The position numbers and the translations under genes are program-made. 64,000 nucleotides of DNA from Streptomyces sp. NK08204 (GTDB lineage: Bacteria > Actinomycetota > Actinomycetes > Streptomycetales > Streptomycetaceae). The notes beneath the pieces are model-generated. The model saw nothing but the letters and a program-made list of their open reading frames with translations, was not told where the DNA came from and searched no databases. This document shows, one piece after another, positions 17,192-25,406 of the stretch (position 1 is the first letter of the stretch; every line of letters starts with the position of its first letter). The stretch is taken from positions 186,001 to 250,000 of the forward strand of contig NZ_JAINVF010000004.1 in the NCBI RefSeq assembly GCF_020400585.1, given 5' to 3'.

Positions 17192-17863
17192 ATGTCCGAC
17201 GACGCCGCCCGCTCCTCCGGCACCGGGCGCATGATCACCGGCCTGGCCTGGGCGGTACTGCTGCTCGGGCTGTGGCTGTGGGGCCGCGGCCTCACCGACG
17301 TACGGCCGGGCCCGGGCAGCCCCACCACCGGTGACATCGCCGCGGTGGGCCGCCCGGACGGGCCCGACACGCTCCCGCCCGCCGCCAAGCCGCTGGCGGG
17401 AGCGGTGCCGCAGCGCGTCGACATCCCCGAGCTGGGTCTACAGGCCCCGGTGGTCGCCCGCGGCCTCGACGCCCTCGGGGGCGTCGACCCGCCGCCCTTC
17501 GACCAGCCGGGCGTCGTCGGCTGGTACCGCGGCGGCACCCAGCCCGGCGCGCCGGGCACCGCGCTGCTGGTCGGGCACGTCGACACCCAGACCCGGCCCG
17601 CCGTCTTCTACAAGCTCAGCACCCTCAAGCCCGGCGAGACGGTCCGGGTGTTCCGCGCGGACGGCAAGGTCGCCGCGTTCACCATCGACGACGTCAGCGT
17701 CCTGGCCCGCGACCGCTTCGACGCCCAGCGCGCCTACGGCCCCCGCAAGCAGGGCCGCGCCGAACTCCGCCTGATCACCTGCGGCGGCGCCTTCGACCGC
17801 GCCCGCCACAGCTACACCGCGAACGTGGTGGTCTCGGCGTACCTCACCGGCACCGGCCCCTGA
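17192..17863 (+). CDS. Class F sortase
   Basis: 223 residues: one N-terminal signal-anchor helix (ITGLAWAVLLLGLWLWG), a proline-rich linker, and a sortase beta-barrel. The catalytic His is in LVGHVDTQ (about residue 129), the Cys in LITCGG (about 197), and an Arg in DRARHSY (203-205). Class F enzymes are the SrtF group of actinobacteria and have few known substrates. It follows the repeat-bearing surface gene by 11 bp, implying co-transcription. Its last 20 nt overlap the convergent GntR gene. Confidence 0.92.
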   Translation: MSDDAARSSGTGRMITGLAWAVLLLGLWLWGRGLTDVRPGPGSPTTGDIAAVGRPDGPDTLPPAAKPLAGAVPQRVDIPELGLQAPVVARGLDALGGVDPPPFDQPGVVGWYRGGTQPGAPGTALLVGHVDTQTRPAVFYKLSTLKPGETVRVFRADGKVAAFTIDDVSVLARDRFDAQRAYGPRKQGRAELRLITCGGAFDRARHSYTANVVVSAYLTGTGP

Positions 17864-18533
17864 CCGCCCCGAGCCGGGCGCGGACATGGCCGAAGTGGTC
17901 CCTTATGGCCGTCTCCGCCCGCAGGGAGTCGCCGGAGCGGACCGCGTCCAGGATCTCCCGGTGCTGCCGGCAGGTGATCCGCGGGTCCTGCGGCATGTCG
18001 ACGAGGTCCCGCTGGACCCGGTGGAACGCGTCCCAGAACGCCTCCAGCACCTCGCTCAGCAGGACGTTGTCCAGACCCCGGTAGAGGGCGGCGTGGAAGG
18101 CGCGGTCGGTCTCGGCCAGGTCCGCGCCCTCGGCGGCCTGCCGCTCCATGCGGCCGACCAGAGCCTCCAGCTCGTCGAGGTCGTCCTCCGGCAGCCGCCC
18201 GGCCAGCCGTGACACCAGCCCGGTCTCGACGGCCTCGCGCAGCTCCAGCAACTGCAGCAGGGAGTCCTCGCCGCGGTAGTGGCCGGCGACGGTCCGGAAG
18301 GCCAGCCCCTCGATCATCGGCGCGAACGACATCGAGCCCACGTACGTGCCGAAGCCGTGCCGGATCTCCACGATCCCCATCGCCTGGAGCGCCTTCAGCG
18401 CCTCGCGCACCGAGTTCCGGCTCGCCCCGAGGAACTCCATCAGCTCCGGCTCGGTCGGCAGCGGGGCACCCGAGGGCAGCCGCCGATCGACGATCAGCTT
18501 CTTGATCCGCTCCTGAAGGTCCCGGGCCGCCAT
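17844..18533 (-). CDS. FadR-subfamily GntR transcriptional regulator
   Basis: 229 residues. The N-terminal winged helix (LPTEPELMEFLGASRNSVREALKALQAMGIVEIRHGFGTYV) is followed by an all-helical FCD effector domain with the metal-ligand pattern seen in DRAFHAALYRG and the His in CRQHREILDAV. FCD regulators sense carboxylates such as gluconate, lactate or acyl-CoAs. No catabolic operon adjoins, so the target is unknown. It converges with and overlaps the sortase gene by 20 nt. The tRNA-Lys terminator lies just upstream. Confidence 0.88.
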   Translation of the reverse strand: MAARDLQERIKKLIVDRRLPSGAPLPTEPELMEFLGASRNSVREALKALQAMGIVEIRHGFGTYVGSMSFAPMIEGLAFRTVAGHYRGEDSLLQLLELREAVETGLVSRLAGRLPEDDLDELEALVGRMERQAAEGADLAETDRAFHAALYRGLDNVLLSEVLEAFWDAFHRVQRDLVDMPQDPRITCRQHREILDAVRSGDSLRAETAIRDHFGHVRARLGAVRGRCR

Positions 18534-18618
18534 GGCGAGAGGTTACCGGCCGTCCGGCACGGGGACCCCGGCCGTCCGGCAGAGGGTTCTTTCCGGGAGA
18601 GGGTTCTTTCGGACATGC

Positions 18619-18650
18619 GGAAGGCCCCCCGCGTGTGCGAGGGGCCTTCC
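18619..18650 (-). terminator. Rho-independent terminator of tRNA-Lys copy 1
   Basis: GGAAGGCCCC and GGGGCCTTCC form a perfect 10-bp stem 7 nt beyond the tRNA 3' end on the minus strand. There is no clear T-tract, as is common in Streptomyces. Confidence 0.7.
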
Positions 18651-18656
18651 GGTCGG

Positions 18657-18730
18657 TGCGCCGCCAGGGACTCGAACCCCGGACCCGCTGATTAAGAGTC
18701 AGCTGCTCTAACCAACTGAGCTAGCGGCGC
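18657..18730 (-). tRNA. tRNA-Lys (CTT), copy 1
   Basis: The 74-nt leftward sequence folds as a cloverleaf: acceptor GCGCCGC/GCGGCGC, D-arm GCTC...GAGC, anticodon loop CTCTTAA (anticodon CTT), T-loop TTCGAGT, discriminator A. No CCA is encoded. It is identical to two other copies in the window. Confidence 0.97.
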
Positions 18731-18744
18731 CTGCTGACAAGAGA

Positions 18745-18770
18745 ACTCTACCCGACCTCGAGGGGTGCTC
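18745..18770 (-). promoter_or_regulatory. tRNA promoter, copy 1
   Basis: Reading leftwards, GAGCAC is followed 14 nt later by TAGAGT, 14 nt before the tRNA. The same arrangement precedes tRNA-Lys copy 2 and tRNA-His, supporting a shared promoter with TAGNNT as the -10. Confidence 0.55.
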
Positions 18771-18914
18771 CTGACCACCTGTGGGTGGCGCGGGCGTCGC
18801 CGGGGGGTGCCGTCCATCGTTCGGACGGTCAACATGCGCGCCCGGAAGACAGTTGGGAAACTGATCAACGTGCACACTCGTGGACAGAATCACCCCGAAT
18901 GTGAGGCAGATCGC

Positions 18915-20237
18915 ATGGCCGCTCCGGTGTTCGAGGAGGTCGACCCCGCGAGCGACTGCGACTGCCCCGGCTGTGTCCGGTGGCGGCGGATCGGCCCCCG
19001 CCTCCTGACCGGCCGTTTCGGCGGGCATCACCCGGCGGCCCGCGGGGTGCTGGCCGTGGCCGCCGTCGCGTCCGCCGCCCTCGGCGTGGCTGCCCCGGCC
19101 GCCGCCCTCACCGCCCCGCACCCTCCGCCCGCGCCGCACCGTCCCGGCGTCCCCCCGGACGACGGCGAGCCCGGCACCCCGCAGGGGACCAAGGCCCCGC
19201 TGCACGGCCCGGCGGGCCGCCCGGCGAAGCCCGCCACTGTCCGGTTCCCGGCCACCACCAGGGCCGACATCATCAAGCGGGCCAAGGTCTGGGTGGCCGC
19301 GCGGGTGCCGTACAGCGCGGACGCCTACTGGTCCGACGGCTACCGGCAGGACTGCTCGGGCTTCGTCTCCATGGCGTGGGGACTGCCGGGCAACGAATGG
19401 ACGGGCACGCTCGGGCAATTCGGGGACCGGATCGCCAAGGGGGATCTCCGGCCCGGCGACATCCTCCTCCGTCACAACCCGGACGACCCCCGGCACGGCT
19501 CCCACGTGGTGGTCTTCGGCGGCTGGACGGACCACACGCACACCTCCTACACGGCCTACGAGCAGACACCCCCGCGCACCCGCCGCCAGGCCACCCCGTA
19601 CCCGTACTGGAGCCACGCCGACACGTACGTCCCCTACCGGTACAAGGGTGTGATCCCCGCCGCCGCCGGCGCGCAGCCGGCCGGGCAGAGGACGGACCCG
19701 GCGCCCTTCCCGGGGGCCGGGCACTTCGGCCCGGGAGCGGACAACACGTACGTCACCCTGCTCGGGCAGATGCTGGTGGCCCGGGGCGGCGGCTCCTACT
19801 ACCGCAAGGGCCCGGGTTCGCGCTGGGGCGAGGCGGACCGGCGGGCCACCCAGGCCTTCCAGCTGGCCCAGGGCTGGAGCGGCGCGAGCGCCGACGGGCT
19901 GCCCGGCCCGCGCACCTGGATCCTGCTCGCCACCGGGAAGGGCAGGGACATCGCGTCCGGCGCGGCCGGGCCGCCGAGGCCCCCCGCCTCGCACGGTGTG
20001 CCCGGTTATCCGGGCCGGAACCGGTTCCGGCCGGGTGCGGAGAACCCGTATGTCACCCAGCTGGGGAAGCGGCTGGTGCAGAAAGGATTCGGCAGGTTCT
20101 ACGACACCCGGCCGGGCCCCCGCTGGAGCGAGGCCGACCGGCGTGCCGTGGAGGCCTTCCAGCGCAGCCAGGGCTGGCGGGGCGGCGCCGCGGACGGCTA
20201 CCCGGGCCCGGAGACCTGGCGGCGCCTGTTCGCCTGA
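18915..20237 (+). CDS. Secreted NlpC/P60-like protein with two peptidoglycan-binding modules
   Basis: 440 residues. The N-terminus carries a Cys cluster (CDCPGCVRWRR) typical of this streptomycete family, then a membrane or signal helix at about 45-65, then a cysteine-peptidase-like domain (QDCSGFVSMAWG with Cys, GSHVVVFGGW with His). Two tandem wall-binding repeats follow, each carrying YVTLLGQMLV or YVTQLGKRLV and a WSEADRRAVEAFQRSQGW-like stretch. A role in cell-wall binding and turnover is inferred. ATG 18915 is preceded by GAGG at 8 nt. It is followed 71 bp downstream by the SPFH gene. Confidence 0.85.
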   Translation: MAAPVFEEVDPASDCDCPGCVRWRRIGPRLLTGRFGGHHPAARGVLAVAAVASAALGVAAPAAALTAPHPPPAPHRPGVPPDDGEPGTPQGTKAPLHGPAGRPAKPATVRFPATTRADIIKRAKVWVAARVPYSADAYWSDGYRQDCSGFVSMAWGLPGNEWTGTLGQFGDRIAKGDLRPGDILLRHNPDDPRHGSHVVVFGGWTDHTHTSYTAYEQTPPRTRRQATPYPYWSHADTYVPYRYKGVIPAAAGAQPAGQRTDPAPFPGAGHFGPGADNTYVTLLGQMLVARGGGSYYRKGPGSRWGEADRRATQAFQLAQGWSGASADGLPGPRTWILLATGKGRDIASGAAGPPRPPASHGVPGYPGRNRFRPGAENPYVTQLGKRLVQKGFGRFYDTRPGPRWSEADRRAVEAFQRSQGWRGGAADGYPGPETWRRLFA

Positions 20238-20308
20238 TCCGCCCGCCGGTTTCCGGCTCCCCGACTCTCCCGTCCGTGACGCATCCGGCGCGGAGGCTGG
20301 AGGCACGC

Positions 20309-21433
20309 ATGAGTACGACCACGCCACCCACACCCGAGTCCGGGGGACGTCCGGAGGGCGGGGCGGGCGCCGCCACCCGTCCGGCCCGGCTGATCCGGAA
20401 CGAGTCGACCACCGAGATCCCGGTGCACCTGCTCTTCCGCGACGACCCCCAGCCGGTGCCGCTGGAGCCCGCCGTGGTGGGCCGCCGTCGGGGCACCGGC
20501 GAGCAGCCGCGGCTGCGGCGCCCGCAGGCGGCGCGCGGCCGGGTGCTGCCGCAGGTGGACCCGGAACTGGCCGAGCGCCCGGCGCGGGTGCTGCCGGGGG
20601 CGGCCGGGATGGCCGCCGGGGTGTGCGGCCTGACCGGCTGCCTGGCCACCTCGTGGTGGGCGGGGCTGCTGCCGCCGTTCGCGGTGGAGGCGCTGCGCCT
20701 GCCGGCGCACACGGGTACGGGGCTCGGCCCGGTGCAGTGGGCGGCGTACGCTGGGACCGGGGCGCTCGGCGTTCTCGGCTTCGGCGGGCTGGCCCGGGGA
20801 GTGACGGGGCGGGCCTGGGTGCTCAACCTGTTCGGCCGCTACCGGGGGACGGTCCGGCGCACCGGGCTGCTCTGGGTGAATCCGCTGCTGCTGCGCCGCC
20901 GGGTCGATGTGCGGCTGCGGCACTGGCGCAGTGGGGTGATGCCGACGGCGGACGGCAACGGGGTGGCGCTGCGGGTGGTCGTCCTGGTGGTGTGGCGGGT
21001 GCGGGACACCGCGCGGGCGGTGCTCGGTATCGAGGACCACGAGATGTTTCTGCGCGAGTGTGTGGAGGCGGCGCTGGCCCGGGTGCCGGTGGAGCCGCCG
21101 GGCGGGGCGCGCGGCGGTGCGGAGGCGGCCGGCGAGGCGCTGACCCGGCTGGTGGCGGCGGAGACCGCGCCGGTGGGCCTGGAGGTGTTCTCGGTGCAGC
21201 CGGTCCAGGTGGAGTACGCGCCGGAGGTCGCGGCGGCGATGCACCGGCGCCGGATCGCCGCGCTGGACGCCCAGCAGCGGGCCAGCACGCTCAGCTCGGT
21301 GGTGGACTCCGTGGAGGACACGGTGACCCGGCTGACCATGCGTGGTCTGGTCGAACTGGACGACCACGAGCGCAAGGTGCTGGTGCGGGACCTGACGGTG
21401 GCGTTCTGCTCGGGGCGCGGGGAGACGGGGTGA
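20309..21433 (+). CDS. SPFH/Band 7 domain membrane protein
   Basis: 374 residues. An Arg/Pro-rich cytoplasmic region contains LIRNESTTEIPVHLLFRDD. Two hydrophobic helices follow (about 95-120 and 130-155), then an SPFH domain whose core reads RVDVRLRHWRSGVMPTADGNGVALRVVVLVVWRVRDTARAVLGI and ends in a coiled helix (AMHRRRIAALDAQQRASTLSSVVDSVEDTV). SPFH proteins oligomerise into membrane microdomains or cages. An AGG element precedes the ATG. Client proteins are not apparent from the neighbours. Confidence 0.82.
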   Translation: MSTTTPPTPESGGRPEGGAGAATRPARLIRNESTTEIPVHLLFRDDPQPVPLEPAVVGRRRGTGEQPRLRRPQAARGRVLPQVDPELAERPARVLPGAAGMAAGVCGLTGCLATSWWAGLLPPFAVEALRLPAHTGTGLGPVQWAAYAGTGALGVLGFGGLARGVTGRAWVLNLFGRYRGTVRRTGLLWVNPLLLRRRVDVRLRHWRSGVMPTADGNGVALRVVVLVVWRVRDTARAVLGIEDHEMFLRECVEAALARVPVEPPGGARGGAEAAGEALTRLVAAETAPVGLEVFSVQPVQVEYAPEVAAAMHRRRIAALDAQQRASTLSSVVDSVEDTVTRLTMRGLVELDDHERKVLVRDLTVAFCSGRGETG

Positions 21434-21574
21434 CGCGGACGCGGACCGGGGCCCGTCGCTGCCGCGCGCTCGTGCCTCCGTTCTCGTGAATGATCCGCGC
21501 CCTGCCGCCTGTGACGATTACGCAGAGCTATCTTTCAGGCGCGGAAGGTATCCGCGCTCGGGAGAGGGAGTCAC

Positions 21575-22087
21575 ATGCGTTCTTCCCGTCAGACCAGGCG
21601 GCGCACGGTCGCGGCGGTCGTCGCCACCGCGGGTGCGCTTGTCGCGATGGCCGCTGTGCCGGCGGCAGCCGCATCGCGAGCAGGCAACGTCGCCGTCCAG
21701 ACCTTCGCCGGCAAGTGTCTGGACGTCGACGGTGCCAGTCCGTCCAACGACACACCCATCATCCAGTACCGGTGCAACGGCCGTTCCAACCAGCGGTTCA
21801 CCTTCCAGAGCATCGGCGACGGAGAGGTGCAGATCGAGACCTTCGCCGACAAGTGCCTGGACGTCAGGTCCGGGAGCCACGAGGACGGGGCGGGCGTCAT
21901 CCAGTACGCGTGCAACGGCCAGGCCAACCAGCGCTTCATCGTCCAGCCCCTCGGTGATGGCGAGGTGCTGTTCCTGACCTCCGCGGGCAAGTGCCTCGAC
22001 GTGGCCGGAGAGAGCCCCGCCGACGGCGCGCGCATCATCCAGAACACGTGCACCGGGCTGTTCAGTCAGCGGTTCTCCATCGGCTGA
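21575..22087 (+). CDS. Secreted ricin-type beta-trefoil lectin
   Basis: 170 residues. A signal peptide (MRSSRQTRRRTVAAVVATAGALVAMAAVPAAAA) precedes a single RICIN/CBM13 domain made of three repeats, each with a KCLDV motif and a QRF motif (GKCLDVDG...NQRFTF; DKCLDVRS...NQRFIV; GKCLDVAG...SQRFSI). Such domains bind galactose, xylan or related glycans. No catalytic domain is attached, so it is a stand-alone extracellular carbohydrate-binding protein. It lies 200 bp upstream of the chitin monooxygenase gene but has its own leader. Confidence 0.92.
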   Translation: MRSSRQTRRRTVAAVVATAGALVAMAAVPAAAASRAGNVAVQTFAGKCLDVDGASPSNDTPIIQYRCNGRSNQRFTFQSIGDGEVQIETFADKCLDVRSGSHEDGAGVIQYACNGQANQRFIVQPLGDGEVLFLTSAGKCLDVAGESPADGARIIQNTCTGLFSQRFSIG

Positions 22088-22220
22088 CCGCTGTCGGGAA
22101 GCCGTGGCCCGCGCAGGGGCGGGCCACCTCCGCGCCGCCTCGCGGTCCGTCGGGCGGCGCGGGTGGCCCTCGCCTGCGTGATTGGTATGGACATGCTCAA
22201 CTCGCGCCCATAGTCTGACA

Positions 22221-22236
22221 CTTGGTCTAGACCTAC
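22221..22236. promoter_or_regulatory. DasR-responsive element upstream of the AA10 gene
   Basis: GGTCTAGACC at 22224-22233 is the perfect palindromic core of the DasR consensus A(G/C)TGGTCTAGACCA(G/C)T; the outer flanks match less well. It ends 48 bp before the gene start. DasR represses chitin and GlcNAc genes until GlcN-6-P accumulates. Confidence 0.75.
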
Positions 22237-22283
22237 TCTCTGCACAGCTCACTGAACTCCCCACGTTCTCCAGGAGCGGCAGC

Positions 22284-22889
22284 ATGCGCACAAAGACCAA
22301 GTTGTCCGCAGCCGTGTTGGGTGTGGTGACCGCCGGAGCCTTCGCGCTCTCCACCGGCGGCGCCAGCGGGCACGGCTACACTGACCTTCCCGTCAGCAGG
22401 CAGAAGCTCTGCCAGAACGGCACCGTGACCGACTGCGGCGACATCCAGTGGGAGCCGCAGAGCGTCGAGGGCCCCAAGGGCTTCCCGGCCGCCGGACCCG
22501 CCGACGGCCAGATATGCAACGGCGGCGTGAGCAGGTTCTCCCAGCTCAGCTCGCCCACCACCCCCTCCGGCGCGCCCTGGCCCACCACCAAGGTGACCGG
22601 CGGTCAGTCGTACACGTTCCGCTGGCAGTTCACCGCCATGCACGCCACGACCGACTTCACGTACTACGTCACCGAGCAGGGCTGGGACCAGGACCACGCC
22701 CTGTCTCGCTCGGACCTCGACCTCACCCCGTTCCTGACGGTGCCGTACAACGGCCAGCGCCCGCCACAGACGCTCAGCCACAGCGGCACACTGCCGACCG
22801 GCCTGAGCGGTCACCACGTCATCCTGGCGGTGTGGACGGTCGCCGACACGGGCAACGCGTTCTACGCCTGCTCCGACGTCACCTTCTGA
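22284..22889 (+). CDS. chb: AA10 lytic polysaccharide monooxygenase (secreted chitin-binding protein)
   Basis: 201 residues. The signal peptide ends before His30 (GASG/HGYTDLP); that His must be the mature N-terminus because it forms the copper histidine brace with the His in FTAMHATTDF (about residue 120). The size and the motifs SRQKLCQNG and GNAFYACSDVTF match single-domain streptomycete CHB proteins, which oxidatively cleave or bind crystalline chitin outside the cell. The DasR box upstream agrees with control by aminosugar signalling. The gene symbol follows the S. coelicolor homologue by memory of synteny. Confidence 0.92.
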   Translation: MRTKTKLSAAVLGVVTAGAFALSTGGASGHGYTDLPVSRQKLCQNGTVTDCGDIQWEPQSVEGPKGFPAAGPADGQICNGGVSRFSQLSSPTTPSGAPWPTTKVTGGQSYTFRWQFTAMHATTDFTYYVTEQGWDQDHALSRSDLDLTPFLTVPYNGQRPPQTLSHSGTLPTGLSGHHVILAVWTVADTGNAFYACSDVTF

Positions 22890-23010
22890 TCCCGGCCGTC
22901 GCCTTCCGGCACCGGCTCGGATAGGGTCCGCGTGCGCCGGTACGGCTGCTTCCGCCCGATCGTCCGGCGCACGTGAGTCCTGACACCGACGTACGGGGGG
23001 TACGTGCACC

Positions 23011-23442
23011 ATGGGCGCCTGGTTCGACATCACCATGCTGCTGATGCTGGTCATCATCGTCGTGGCCGCCGTGGGCCTGGTGCGCCGCACGCGGCAGCGG
23101 CGAGCGGCCTGGGAGAGCGGACTGACCGCCCAGGCCCGCGTGGTCCGGGCCTGGGCCACCACCCAGATGGTCAACAACGTGGCCCGGCGGGTGCAGTGGC
23201 ACGAGTACGACTACACCACCGCGGACGGCCGCGCCGTCCGCTTCAAGGAGAGCGGCGGTCCGCGCGACCGGGGCGAGGGCGATCTCGCCCTCGTCTACTA
23301 CGCCCCGAACGAGCCGGACAGGGCCACCGCCGCCGCACCGCAGCCCGGCAAGGACATGGCGAGCACCGTGGTCTGGCTGGTGGTCCTCGCGGCGGCCGCG
23401 GTCATCGTCCTCTACGAGTGGGCCACGCTCCCGCGGTTCTGA
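23011..23442 (+). CDS. DUF3592 membrane protein, copy A
   Basis: 143 residues. An N-terminal helix (MLLMLVIIVVAAVGLV) and a C-terminal helix (TVVWLVVLAAAAVIVLY) flank a small beta-rich domain (RVVRAWATTQ...VQWHEYDYTTADGRAVRFKESGG...GDLALVYYAPNEPDRATAA), which is the DUF3592 pattern. The function of the family is unknown. A paralogue follows 88 bp downstream, suggesting tandem duplication and possibly one transcript. Confidence 0.83.
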   Translation: MGAWFDITMLLMLVIIVVAAVGLVRRTRQRRAAWESGLTAQARVVRAWATTQMVNNVARRVQWHEYDYTTADGRAVRFKESGGPRDRGEGDLALVYYAPNEPDRATAAAPQPGKDMASTVVWLVVLAAAAVIVLYEWATLPRF

Positions 23443-23530
23443 GCTTCGCTTGAGGCCACCTGGCCGGCCGCCGGGATACGTTCCCGCCACGCCGGTCGAA
23501 ACGGCCCGGCGTACCGACTCGGGGGAACTC

Positions 23531-23995
23531 ATGGAACTGCTCATCGACATCGTGCCGGTCGTCATGACCGGCTTCCTCGCCTTCGCCGCGTACCGGCTGA
23601 TCCAGCGCGCCCGCCGGATCAGCCGGACCTGGACGCACGGCCTGACCGCCGAGGGCCGTTGCCTGCGGTCATACACGACGACGAGCGGGGGCGGCGGGGA
23701 CACCTCCGTGCACACCACCTTGCACCACGTCTACGAGTTCAGGACCCGCGAGGGCCGCACGGTCCGCTTCGACGAGGAGAACGGCCGCTCCACCGTCGTG
23801 GAGGGCGACCACGTCACCGTGCGCTATCTGCCGGAGTGCCCCGAGCTGGCCACCGCGCTTGCCCCCTCGCGCGGCAGGCTCGCCTTCGGCACGGGCTTCG
23901 GGCTGGCTGTCATCGGCCTGGCCGGCGCCGTCTGCGTCGCCTTCATCGCCGTGACGCACACGATGTTCACGGCGGCGGACAGCATGATGCCGTAG
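23531..23995 (+). CDS. DUF3592 membrane protein, copy B
   Basis: 154 residues with the same layout as the preceding gene: N-terminal helix (IVPVVMTGFLAFAAYRLI), beta domain (GRCLRSYTTTSG...HVYEFRTREGRTVRFDEENG...GDHVTVRYLPECPELATA), and C-terminal helix (FGTGFGLAVIGLAGAVCVAFIAV). Shared landmarks with copy A are T-A-(Q/E)-(A/G)-R, GR-(A/T)-VRF and the Y-x-P turn. The start ATG 23531 follows GGGGGA at 3-8 nt. No function is known. Confidence 0.83.
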   Translation: MELLIDIVPVVMTGFLAFAAYRLIQRARRISRTWTHGLTAEGRCLRSYTTTSGGGGDTSVHTTLHHVYEFRTREGRTVRFDEENGRSTVVEGDHVTVRYLPECPELATALAPSRGRLAFGTGFGLAVIGLAGAVCVAFIAVTHTMFTAADSMMP

Positions 23996-24200
23996 CCCGC
24001 GCGGCACTCCGCGTCCCACCTGCCGGTGACGGCCACGAGCAGGATCCGCCGGGCCCTGCTGCGACAGGAGGGCTTCCGGTGCCCGGCCGGCCTGGGGGCG
24101 GTGCCCACCGGGGGAGTCCGCCTCCCGGCCGGTGACCGGCGAAGACGCCGAAGGGCCCTCGCCGCCCGCACCGCGCGCGGCGCAGCCGCGCCATAACAGA

Positions 24201-24244
24201 GATGGCGAGCCAGATCCGCGTTTCCGCGGACATGGCTCGCCATC
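24201..24244 (-). terminator. Terminator of tRNA-Lys copy 2
   Basis: GATGGCGAGCCA and TGGCTCGCCATC form a 12-bp stem, capped by an inner TCCGCG/CGCGGA hairpin, 8 nt beyond the tRNA 3' end on the minus strand. Confidence 0.75.
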
Positions 24245-24252
24245 CTCCGTTG

Positions 24253-24326
24253 TGCGCCGCCAGGGACTCGAACCCCGGACCCGCTGATTAAGAGTCAGCT
24301 GCTCTAACCAACTGAGCTAGCGGCGC
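24253..24326 (-). tRNA. tRNA-Lys (CTT), copy 2
   Basis: All 74 nt are identical to copies 1 and 3, with anticodon loop CTCTTAA and discriminator A. The gene has its own promoter-like element and terminator hairpin. Confidence 0.97.
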
Positions 24327-24377
24327 ATGACTCCCGCCCTCCGCGGTTTTTCGTTTCCGCGGCTGGCGACGAAGAAA

Positions 24378-24403
24378 ATACTACCTGGTCCGGGAGGGTG
24401 CTC
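24378..24403 (-). promoter_or_regulatory. tRNA promoter, copy 2
   Basis: Leftward GAGCAC-N14-TAGTAT. The upstream block matches copy 1 closely (GGTGGTCA-C/G-GAGCACCC). Confidence 0.55.
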
Positions 24404-24423
24404 GTGACCACCTTCTGGTGCGG

Positions 24424-25176
24424 CTAGATCGTCAGCGACAGGAGCACCGGTGCCGCGCTGCGGTTGAGGGTGTCCGCGGCGTGTTTCAGCCGGTGCACGT
24501 GCTCCACCGGGAGGGACAGCGCCAGGCAGCCGGCCGACGCGCCCGCCGTGATCGGTACGGCCGCGCAGACCGTGCCGATCGCGTACTCCTGGAGGTCGAG
24601 GACGGGCACCGTCGGCGGCTGGGACTCCAGGCGGGACAGCAGCAGCTTGTCGCTGGTGATGGTGTGCGAGGTGAGCCGGGCCATCTTGTGCCGGGACAGG
24701 TGGTCGCGGCGGCCGTTGTGGTCCAGCTGGCCCAGCAGGCTCTTGCCCAGCGCGGTGGCGTGCGCGCAGCAGCGGAAGTCGACCCATTCGTTGACCGCCG
24801 GGGTGGTGGGCCCGGCGGCGTACTGGGTGACCCGCACCTCACCGTCCACGTACCGGCTGATGTAGACGGCCGCGCCGACCGAGTCGCGCAGCCGGTCCAG
24901 GGTGTGCTGGAGCTTGTCGCGCAGGGCCTGCCGGCGGTCGTGTGCCGAGGTGAGGCGGCGCAGGGTGTCTCCGGTGACGTACGCCCCGTCGGCGATCTGC
25001 TCGACGTAGCCCTCGCGGCGCAGCATGCGCAGCACCGCGGTCAGCCGCCCGGGTTCCAGGCCGGTCCGGTGGGCCAGCTCGGTCTCGGTGACCCCGTCGG
25101 CGTGGCGGGCCACCGTCTCCAGCACGCGCAGGGCGTCCTGGGCCGAGTGGTACGGGGCGGTCGGCTCGATCCTCAC
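24424..25176 (-). CDS. IclR-family transcriptional regulator
   Basis: 250 residues. The N-terminal winged helix (AQDALRVLETVARHADGVTETELAHRTGLEPGRLTAVLRML) is joined to an IclR effector domain (AVYISRYVDGEVRVTQY, CCAHATALGKSLL, AVPITAGASAGCLALSLP). Such regulators sense small aromatic or organic acids. GTG 25176 has GAGGGGG 6 nt upstream. Two palindromes about 130 bp upstream are candidate operators. The next gene upstream, a hydroxyacid dehydrogenase, is on the same strand 230 bp away, so co-regulation is possible but unproven. Confidence 0.88.
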   Translation of the reverse strand: MRIEPTAPYHSAQDALRVLETVARHADGVTETELAHRTGLEPGRLTAVLRMLRREGYVEQIADGAYVTGDTLRRLTSAHDRRQALRDKLQHTLDRLRDSVGAAVYISRYVDGEVRVTQYAAGPTTPAVNEWVDFRCCAHATALGKSLLGQLDHNGRRDHLSRHKMARLTSHTITSDKLLLSRLESQPPTVPVLDLQEYAIGTVCAAVPITAGASAGCLALSLPVEHVHRLKHAADTLNRSAAPVLLSLTI

Positions 25177-25301
25177 GACGGTCCCCCTCGCATCCGGTCG
25201 GCGGATCCCTACCACGATAGCGGGCAACGCCTCCCAGGGGAGAGGGCATTGGCGAGATTGCGCCCTGCCGCTGCCCGCTCCCAACTGCGGCTCAGCTCCG
25301 C

Positions 25302-25324
25302 TGGCATATGCCAAGGGCATGCCC
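25302..25324. promoter_or_regulatory. Adjacent palindromes upstream of the IclR gene
   Basis: TGGCATATGCCA (25302-25313) is followed by GGGCATGCCC (25315-25324). They are perfect palindromes with similar GGCAT half sites, placed in the 230-bp spacer before the IclR gene. They are candidate IclR operators. A third GGCATATGCC occurs at 32860-32869. Confidence 0.35.
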
Positions 25325-25406
25325 CGAGGGTTGGGCCTCGGCACTCGTGGCGTTCGCAGTCCGTGATCACGGGACCGCGCTGGGGAATGTCCGCGTGCGC
25401 CCGAGA

